Source: Planctomycetota bacterium
Lineage (GTDB): Bacteria; Planctomycetota; UBA1135; GCA-002686595
Assembly (NCBI GenBank): GCA_002862085.1
Contig: PKCK01000072.1
Location: 1-64,000, forward strand
Length of the DNA stretch: 64,000 bases
Direction of reading: 5' to 3'
Part shown: positions 58,254-64,000 of the stretch, one piece after another
Layout of the letters: every line of letters begins with the position of its first letter
How positions within the stretch are numbered: position 1 is the stretch's first letter
Notes under the pieces: generated by a model
What the model was told of the DNA's origin: nothing
Seen by the model: only the letters and a program-made list of their open reading frames with translations
Database searches by the model: none
Position numbers and translations under genes: made by a program

Positions 58254-58986
58254 CCACCTCTCCATCACCGCGGGCATCGAGGCGCTCGATGACCGCGCCG
58301 CCGCTGAGGTGAAGATCGGAGCTCCCGAGGAGCTCCACCTCCACCGGCCCGTCCACGAAGGCCCAGGCGTCCCCGGATCCGCCGCTCCTGTGCCGGAGCG
58401 CGCCTGCCCGAAGCCGCTCGAGGTGGAGTTCACCGGAGCCATCGTGAAGGATCTCGAGCGCGCCGACCGTCCCGCTCCCACGCACGTCGATGCTCCCGCG
58501 CGCGACGATCCGCAGGTGTTCGCACATGGGAGGCGATCCCGGCGCGGGCGCGCCGCCCGCGCGCAGGTCGACCTCCCCGGTCCCGCTGGCCTCGAGCTCT
58601 GCGAGGCGGCGCACCGTGAGCTCGAGGCTGGGAACCGGATCGAGGCGCAGCCCGTCGCGGACGCGAAGGGTCAGGTGGTCCCCGGTGACCACGTGCTGGA
58701 TCAGATGCAGGATGTCCTCCGGCGCGTCGATCCACAGGTAGGAGTCCCCGCCCCGCGAGAAGCTGGCGAGAGGTCCGTCGCCGCTGCCCACCACGTGCAC
58801 GGTCAGCTCGAGGCCGCCCTCGACCGTCACCCGCTCCACGGGCCTCAACGCGCGGCGTTCCTGGACGGACGCGCCGGATCCGTGCACCACCGTGACGGGG
58901 CGCGTACAGGCCGCGAGCAGCGCCGCCCCTCCGACCGCGACCAGGGCGCGAGCGCGGTGGCGCAGGAGGAGCGAGAGCACGGGCAT
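58210..58986 (-). CDS. GIN-domain (DUF2807) lipoprotein
   Basis: The 258-residue protein has a lipobox (VGGAALLAAC) and a right-handed beta-helix-like region, with repeated strands such as LRIVARGSIDVRGSGTVGALEI, VDLRAGG, and LHLSGGAVIERLDARGDGEV. These GIN-domain features appear in exported proteins of putative adhesion function. The 3' end overlaps the end of the convergent YrdC-phosphatase gene by 44 bases. Start ATG 58986 gives the signal peptide. Minus-strand neighbour of the PTS IIA gene. Confidence 0.82.
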   Translation of the reverse strand: MPVLSLLLRHRARALVAVGGAALLAACTRPVTVVHGSGASVQERRALRPVERVTVEGGLELTVHVVGSGDGPLASFSRGGDSYLWIDAPEDILHLIQHVVTGDHLTLRVRDGLRLDPVPSLELTVRRLAELEASGTGEVDLRAGGAPAPGSPPMCEHLRIVARGSIDVRGSGTVGALEILHDGSGELHLERLRAGALRHRSGGSGDAWAFVDGPVEVELLGSSDLHLSGGAVIERLDARGDGEVVRPTRESGDARTPR

Positions 58987-59050
58987 GCGAGAACTACGCG
59001 GCAGCCGTGCTCGTATTCTCAACGGGTTCGCGATCCACGGAGGATCCCGC

Positions 59051-59518
59051 TCACGCCTCGCCCGCCACGAGCACCGCGTGGGCCTCGGCCTGCTCACGCG
59101 TCTCCATGAGCTTCGCGCGCACCGACTCCTTCGTCAGGACCCGGGCGATGTCTGCGAGGGTCCGGATGTGGAGCAGCTTCTGGCCCTTCGGGATCACGAG
59201 CAGCACGACCACGCGAGCGCTCTGACCATCGATGGACTCGAAGTCGAGCCCGCCTCCGTCCTGGACCACCCCCATCACGGCGAGGAGCTCCGAGACCTCC
59301 TCGACCGCGGCGTGCGGGATCGCGACGCCGCGTTCCATCCCGGTGGACATGGACCGCTCGCGATCCAGCACGGCATCGCGGACCGCACTCTCGAGCTCGA
59401 CCGGGAGCTTGCCGAGCGCGACGAGGTGGTGCACCAGGTCGCCGATCGCCTGCCACTTGTCCGTCGGCTGGAAGTCGAGAAGGACGTCCGCGGGATCGAG
59501 GAGCTCGCTGGGCCGCAT
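59051..59518 (-). CDS. ptsN: PTS IIA-like (PtsN-type) phosphotransfer protein
   Basis: The 155-residue cytoplasmic protein matches PTS EIIA type 2: ERGVAIPHAAVEEVSELLA with phospho-histidine H69, preceded by TGMERG and followed by VVLLVIPKGQKLLHIRTLADIARVL. The spacing is typical of PtsN, which regulates nitrogen or potassium metabolism. No sugar-transport EIIB/C gene nearby. It sits 34 bases after the antiporter-like gene on the same strand, a plausible regulatory link. The symbol is likely but not certain. Confidence 0.85.
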   Translation of the reverse strand: MRPSELLDPADVLLDFQPTDKWQAIGDLVHHLVALGKLPVELESAVRDAVLDRERSMSTGMERGVAIPHAAVEEVSELLAVMGVVQDGGGLDFESIDGQSARVVVLLVIPKGQKLLHIRTLADIARVLTKESVRAKLMETREQAEAHAVLVAGEA

Positions 59519-59551
59519 GAGCGCAGAGGATATCGACGAAGGCGCTGGAGG

Positions 59552-60973
59552 TCAGCGTGACCCGAGGACACGGCGGAGAGCGGCCCCCAGGGCCGCCCCC
59601 ACGGCGATCGTCCCGGCCAGGAGCGCCGGTCCGGGATACGTCGCCAGGCTCGCCCCAGGGTGCGGGAGGAGGAACTGAAGCGCCCCGGGCACGATCCCCG
59701 CGGCCACGAGGAAGGCCGCACCCAGTCCCGCGGCGGCGGGAACGGCGATGCGACCGCCCCTGCGCTCGGCGCCCTGATCGCCGGCCCCCTCGTTCCCGGA
59801 GGGGCCCATCAGCAGCGGCACGAGGACGAGTCCGGTCAAGGCCGCGATCCCGATCAGCGCGACGGTCGACCAGTCCTCGGCTCCGTCGCGGACCGCGCTC
59901 CCCAGGCCGATCGAAGTGGCGAGACCGCCGAGGGTGAAGGGGAAGCCGACCAGGGAGAGGCCCGCGATCCAGGCGAAGATCGTCGTCTGCGGCATCGCCC
60001 GCGCGCCGCCGACCCCTGCCAGCAGCCGCGCCCTCTCGACGCTGAGGGAGATCACGGTCGCGGCGACCGCGTGCGCGATGAGGGCCAGCGCGACTCCGCA
60101 GGCTGCGCCCTCGTCACCGGTCCCGGCGCCGTAGACCGCCAGCGCTGCGGCTCCCTGGAACAGCCCGGCGTGCCGCTCGCCGGCGGAGCGTCTAGGGCCC
60201 GCCGATGAAACCAGCGCGACTGCGAGGCCGACGAGCCCCACGGTACGCAGGGCTTCCACTCCGCCGAAGAGCACCTGCAGCGCCCAGATGAGTGTCAGAT
60301 GGATCAGCACGGCGCCCGCGGACCCGCGCGCCGCGCCGCCGCGAGCGCAGAGCCCCGCCGTCGGCCCGCCCGCTCGACCCGGCAGGAGCAGCGGAACGAC
60401 GAGCGCCAGGAAGACCGCCGTGGTCCCCGCGTCGCCCCTGAGTGGAAGCCCGAGCCACTCGATCGATCCGCTGGCTCCGACTGCGTTCCGCAGGCGCGCT
60501 CCCACAAGCCCGAGACCGAGCGTGACGAGGGCCGTCGACAGCGCGATGAGCCGCGCGAGTCCGATGGAGCGCTGCGCGAGCCTCGGACCCGAGAGGCCGG
60601 CACACGCCAGGAGCGCCGCCAGGGCCAGGAACATGCTGGTGATCGAGGCGGCCGTGACGGACAGAACGGCGAGCGCACATGGGACGAGCGGGTCGTCCGA
60701 CTCGTCGTCGCGTTCGCGTGACGCCCCGAGCGCAGCGACCCCGTTCAGCGCGAGCACGGCCGCCAAGGGCGCGAGGGCCCAGACACGAGTCGCCGCGATC
60801 TCCCCGCCCGCAGCAGCGGCCGCGAGGATGGCCCCGCCGCCGAGGATCGCCGCCGCCGGCCGGACTCGGCGCACGGTGGGCCAGATCCTCGAACGACCGA
60901 CGAGCCCCACCACGCCGAGAGCCATGGCCAGGAGCAGCCAGAATTGGGCCTCGTTGCGGATGATCCAGTCCAT
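59552..60973 (-). CDS. Proton-conducting antiporter/NuoN-like membrane protein
   Basis: The 473-residue protein has about 13 hydrophobic helices. The region MPQTTIFAWIAGLSLVGFPFTLGG resembles the conserved helix of NuoL/M/N and Mrp antiporter subunits (LSLxGxPP), but the proline-proline and several charged residues are altered. Without the typical lysine and glutamate in mid-membrane, proton translocation is doubtful. It may be a degenerate or specialised relative. Glycine/arginine-rich loops (GGPTAGLCARGGAARG) are unusual. Cotranscribed upstream of ptsN by spacing. Confidence in family moderate. Confidence 0.6.
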   Translation of the reverse strand: MDWIIRNEAQFWLLLAMALGVVGLVGRSRIWPTVRRVRPAAAILGGGAILAAAAAGGEIAATRVWALAPLAAVLALNGVAALGASRERDDESDDPLVPCALAVLSVTAASITSMFLALAALLACAGLSGPRLAQRSIGLARLIALSTALVTLGLGLVGARLRNAVGASGSIEWLGLPLRGDAGTTAVFLALVVPLLLPGRAGGPTAGLCARGGAARGSAGAVLIHLTLIWALQVLFGGVEALRTVGLVGLAVALVSSAGPRRSAGERHAGLFQGAAALAVYGAGTGDEGAACGVALALIAHAVAATVISLSVERARLLAGVGGARAMPQTTIFAWIAGLSLVGFPFTLGGLATSIGLGSAVRDGAEDWSTVALIGIAALTGLVLVPLLMGPSGNEGAGDQGAERRGGRIAVPAAAGLGAAFLVAAGIVPGALQFLLPHPGASLATYPGPALLAGTIAVGAALGAALRRVLGSR

Positions 60974-61536
60974 GGACGCTCTCCCGGGGCGTCGCCGAGG
61001 AGGGCGCGGATCGTGCCCGCGCTCCCCGCGCGCCGCAACGCCGCCCCGGGGGGCGATGATCGCGACGGACCAGATCGCCCCTAAGTGTCTGTGGTTACGC
61101 GTGCTACGCGTCTGCTGTTTCGGCCCAGCGGCGAAACGCGCCGAATCGTCGCACGCGATGGCGCCCGACGCCCGGGACGGCCGTGAGCCTCAAGAGCCGC
61201 CGCCAGCCTCTGACCATTCGCAGGGCACACGCAAGACCGACGACGATCCCACCTCGGGAGGGTCGCATCGACCCCGCCGAATCGGGAAGATGCCGGGCCG
61301 CAGGGCGTCATGACCCCCGTCGGGTGTGCTCCACGGCCCTCTGTGGCCGGGCCAGCCGCCTCTCGACCACTTGATAGCCCACGACGCCAGCCGCCCCGGC
61401 GCCGGCGACCCGTTCCTCGGGCCCACCGGCCCGACCCGACTTGCGACACCGCACGCACACCGCGCAGCCTCCGCGGCTCCCCATGGAACCGCTGACGGAT
61501 GTGCACACCTGTCCCCCATCTTCTCCCGCAGCTGCG
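60974..61536. other. Intergenic stretch between divergent genes
   Basis: 563 bases between the antiporter-like gene and gspD. Nothing supported except two copies of ACGCGT at 61097 and 61106. It must contain the gspD promoter, whose boxes I cannot identify. Frames open here are antisense to nothing and lack motif content. Confidence 0.5.
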
Positions 61537-63816
61537 ATGACCCAACCGTCCACGCCCCTCGCCCAGCGGCTCCGCCGCGCCGCGCTCGGTACGCTCCGCG
61601 CACCGCTCGGCTTCGCGCTGGTGGCCTTCGCCGCGCTCCCGACGGCGACCGCGGCGCCCCTCCAGGGCGACGATCCGCTCCCGCCGATCCAGGAGCTGGG
61701 CAGCACCTACGTCCTCAACTTCGCGCAAGGCGAGGACGAGGAGAGCATGTCGCTCTTCCAGTTCACGCAGGCCTGCCAGCAGGTGACGGGGCGCCAGTTC
61801 ACCTGGAACGAGGACACGGAGGGGCTCCTGAAGCAGCGCCGCGTGCGGCTGATCGGCACCAAGTCGATCCAGAAGGACCGCTTCTACTCGTTCTTCCAGG
61901 TGATGATGATCATCAGCGACTTCGTCTGCACCGAGATCGGGGAGGACGACATCGCGGTCATCAAGATCGATTCGCTCCAGGGGCAGGGCCGATCCAACCT
62001 CCGCGCGAGCGCGATCTACGTCGAGCCCGAGGAGCTCGACGACTACAAGGACCAGCCCGCGACGCTGATCACCACCGTGGTCACGCTGCCCAACACCGAC
62101 GTGCGCCAGGTCTCGAACTCGATGCGCACGATGATCACCGACGCCAACACGCAGCAGATGCTGCCGGCGGGGACGTCGAACTCCATGGTCCTCGTGGGCT
62201 TCGGCAGCAACGTGGTGGCCATGGCGAACATGCTGACGATCATCGACGAGGCGTCGAAGGTCGACATCCCCGAGCCGATCTTCGACAAGGTCAAGCTCGA
62301 GTACGCCGATGCCAGCGAGGTGCAGCCGATCATCGAGGAGCTGCTGGAAGCGGCGAACCAGACCGCGCGCAACCAGGTGGCGGCCGCCGGCCCCCAGGGC
62401 GTCCGGCCCGGCCAGAACAACGGCGAGGCGAAGCTCACGGTCGACGCGCGGACGAACTCCCTCCTGATCACCGCGCTTCCCGAGGACATGCCTCGCATCA
62501 AGGAGCTGATCGCTCAGCTCGACGTCGACATCGTCGAGCGCGAGCGCAGCTACCACATCTACGCGCTCGAGAACGTGGGCGCGGAGGACCTCGCCGAGAC
62601 GCTGAACGAATTCCTGGAGGACGCGGTTCAGCTCGACACTCGCGGCGCCGGCAACAACACCCGCGGCGGCCAGGCCCCGCGCTCCTCGACCAACAACCGC
62701 GAGTTCGTCGTGGTCGCGGACCCCGAGACCAACTCCCTGCTCATCGCGGCGAACCGGACCCAGTACCAGGAGCTCCAGGCCCTCGTCGAGCGCCTCGACC
62801 GACGTCAGGACCAGGTCCTGATCGAGACGGCACTGATCGAGACCTCCGGCAGCGACTTCCTCGACATCGGCGTCGAGCTGGGCTTCGCGGACATCCCCGG
62901 CGCGACTGAGGAGGGCGGCGTCGGCGTCACGAGCTTCGGCCTCTCGACCCTCGTCGATTCCGACGGTGACGGCGTCGTGGACCTGCGTACGCCGAACGTC
63001 AGCCAGGGCGTCACGGCCGGCATCATCGACGGCAACGACTTCTCGATCCCGGCGCTGCTCGCGCTGCTGGAGACCAAGCAGGACTCCAACGTCCTCAACG
63101 TGCCGAGCGTCCTGGTGAACAACAACGCCGTCGCTCGCGTCTCGCAGCTCACGGAACAGCCGACGACCCAGATCACCGCCGTCGGCGGCGGCGTCGGCAC
63201 CGGCCAGACCCAGGAGAACTTCGCCGGGTACGAGCCCGCGGGGATCACGATGGAGATCTCCCCCTCCATCAGCGCGTCGCGCTACCTGCGACTGAACGTC
63301 TTCCTCGAGGTCTCGACCTTCGTCGGCGCGGTGAGCGGCGCGATCCCGCCCGTCAGGGTGACGCGGACCATCGAGACCGAGGTCAACGTGCCGGACGGAG
63401 CGACCATGGTCATCGGCGGCATCGTGATCGACAACGAGGCCAACACGACCAACCAGGTCCCGTGGATCGGTGACATCCCGCTGCTCGGCCGCCTCTTCCG
63501 CCGCGACTCGAAGAACAAGGACCGCACGGTTCTCTACTTCTTCGTCACCCCGCACATCCTCCAGGACAAGGACTTCGCCGACCTCGCCGAGATCTCGTTC
63601 CGCAAGAAGCTCGAGGCCTCCGAGTTCATCGGCCTGGACCGTGTCCAGCAGGTGGACCCGACCTTCGGCATCGACGCGGAGACGGGCTCCCCCGTGTCGC
63701 TCGAGGGCTTCGATCTTCCCCTCTACACGCCGCCCGCCCGCGGCGAGACCGACGGCGAGAACGTCGGCATCACGCCCTACGAAGCGTCCCGCAAGCTGAG
63801 CGGCGACAACGACTGA
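61537..63816 (+). CDS. gspD: Type II secretion secretin GspD-like
   Basis: The 759-residue outer-membrane channel protein has a signal peptide (LGFALVAFAALPTATA), N-domains (N1-N3: YADASEVQPIIEELL, LTVDARTNSLLITA, YHIYALENVGAEDLAETLNEF, FVVVADPETNSLLIAANRT) and the C-terminal secretin domain: VLIETALIETSGSDFLDIGVELG, LETKQDSNVLNVPSVLVNNN, MVIGGIVIDNE and VPWIGDIPLLGRLFRRDS, ending in a short S-domain-like tail. It forms the channel for exported folded proteins. ATG 61537 precedes the signal peptide. The next gene encodes the ATPase, 34 bases downstream. Many exported proteins in this window could be its substrates (inference). Confidence 0.92.
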   Translation: MTQPSTPLAQRLRRAALGTLRAPLGFALVAFAALPTATAAPLQGDDPLPPIQELGSTYVLNFAQGEDEESMSLFQFTQACQQVTGRQFTWNEDTEGLLKQRRVRLIGTKSIQKDRFYSFFQVMMIISDFVCTEIGEDDIAVIKIDSLQGQGRSNLRASAIYVEPEELDDYKDQPATLITTVVTLPNTDVRQVSNSMRTMITDANTQQMLPAGTSNSMVLVGFGSNVVAMANMLTIIDEASKVDIPEPIFDKVKLEYADASEVQPIIEELLEAANQTARNQVAAAGPQGVRPGQNNGEAKLTVDARTNSLLITALPEDMPRIKELIAQLDVDIVERERSYHIYALENVGAEDLAETLNEFLEDAVQLDTRGAGNNTRGGQAPRSSTNNREFVVVADPETNSLLIAANRTQYQELQALVERLDRRQDQVLIETALIETSGSDFLDIGVELGFADIPGATEEGGVGVTSFGLSTLVDSDGDGVVDLRTPNVSQGVTAGIIDGNDFSIPALLALLETKQDSNVLNVPSVLVNNNAVARVSQLTEQPTTQITAVGGGVGTGQTQENFAGYEPAGITMEISPSISASRYLRLNVFLEVSTFVGAVSGAIPPVRVTRTIETEVNVPDGATMVIGGIVIDNEANTTNQVPWIGDIPLLGRLFRRDSKNKDRTVLYFFVTPHILQDKDFADLAEISFRKKLEASEFIGLDRVQQVDPTFGIDAETGSPVSLEGFDLPLYTPPARGETDGENVGITPYEASRKLSGDND

Positions 63817-63850
63817 CCCGGCCCTCGGCGCGACCACGCATCCCATCACC

Positions 63851-64000
63851 ATGGTGAGCATCGGAGACATGCTGCTCGACGCGGGGCTGACCCGCGATCG
63901 GCTCGAAGAGTGCCGCGGGGTCGCCGCGACGAACGGTGAGTCCCTCGATCGAGTGATCTTGACCAAGGGGTACATGGAGGAGAACACGCTCCTCCAGGTC
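63851..64000 (+). CDS. Type II secretion ATPase GspE/PilB-like, 5' end only
   Basis: The first 50 codons are visible before the window ends: MVSIGDMLLDAGLTRDRLEE, then VAATNGESLDRVILTKGYMEENTLLQ. This is the MshEN/T2SSE N-terminal domain of GspE and PilB ATPases (GDMLxxAGL... then a second copy of similar pattern). The ATPase motifs lie beyond the edge. ATG 63851 is 34 bases after gspD, so cotranscription is expected. GspE and PilB cannot be separated from this fragment. Confidence 0.8.
   Translation, partial: MVSIGDMLLDAGLTRDRLEECRGVAATNGESLDRVILTKGYMEENTLLQV

Noticed and set aside
61097-61111. Two ACGCGT copies upstream of gspD
   Set aside because: ACGCGT is short and expected by chance at this GC content; spacing alone is not enough to call an operator.
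61081-63987. Very long minus-strand open frame of about 968 codons
   Set aside because: It is antisense to gspD, whose motifs are clear; the antisense protein is composed of repetitive Asp/Arg/Val-rich sequence from GC-biased third positions.
1-64000. CRISPR arrays, tRNA or rRNA genes, insertion sequences
   Set aside because: No regularly spaced direct repeats, cloverleaf candidates, conserved rRNA segments or transposase motifs were seen by eye; a covariance-model search would be decisive.

Overview
The window is about 70% GC, densely packed on both strands, and reads as chromosome of a planctomycete (Planctomycetota). This is inferred from gene content: a PVC-type cytochrome/dehydrogenase giant with HEAT repeats, Tat-exported Gfo/Idh/MocA oxidoreductases, an FGE-like (SUMF1) secreted protein, a sulfatase-fold lipoprotein, many secreted proteins of unknown function, and three large exported proteins sharing one C-terminal module. 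I saw no tRNA, rRNA, CRISPR array, insertion sequence or phage gene, so this looks like ordinary chromosome and not an island.

Layout. 1-6.3 kb: membrane protein, secreted protein, kynureninase (kynU), small membrane ORF, first module-bearing secreted protein. 6.9-15.8 kb: CAP-domain protein, DEAD-box helicase with a DbpA-type tail, archaeal-type ornithine cyclodeaminase, secreted coiled-coil/beta-helix protein, M14 peptidase. 16-23.3 kb: thioredoxin-like/helical-repeat protein, then a BatD-rhomboid-DUF454 operon, then an S9 peptidase carrying a VHL-beta-like insert. 23.4-27.2 kb: tightly overlapping operon (AI-2E transporter, Nudix, moeA, mogA, lipoprotein). 27.2-32.2 kb: two Gfo/Idh/MocA oxidoreductases around an FGE-like protein, then an EamA transporter. 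32.2-38.9 kb: two membrane-anchored HTH-like proteins flanking the second module-bearing protein, then a eukaryote-like protein arginine methyltransferase. 38.9-47.2 kb: sulfatase-like lipoprotein, GSDH-type dehydrogenase with the module, degenerate GGDEF protein, PVC cytochrome giant. 47.3-50.2 kb: DUF3810 metallopeptidase-like protein, MamK-like actin and a small helical protein. 50.4-54.7 kb: HAD phosphatase, flippase plus FkbM methyltransferase, lipoprotein, and a small protein behind a good sigma-54-type promoter. 54.7-61 kb: NtrC/kinase pair, YrdC-phosphatase fusion, GIN-domain lipoprotein, PTS IIA, antiporter-like membrane protein. 61.5-64 kb: type II secretion secretin (gspD) followed by the start of the ATPase gene (gspE), cut by the window edge.

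Two structural habits recur. Eight same-strand gene pairs overlap by exactly 4 bases (ATGA or GTGA), implying translational coupling. Gene ends often carry long, perfect GC-rich stems without a T-tract. The most notable contents are the MamK-like actin module outside any visible magnetosome cluster, the bacterial PRMT with complete catalytic loops, the paired membrane-tethered HTH proteins, and the shared C-terminal module, which may be a surface sorting or attachment domain.
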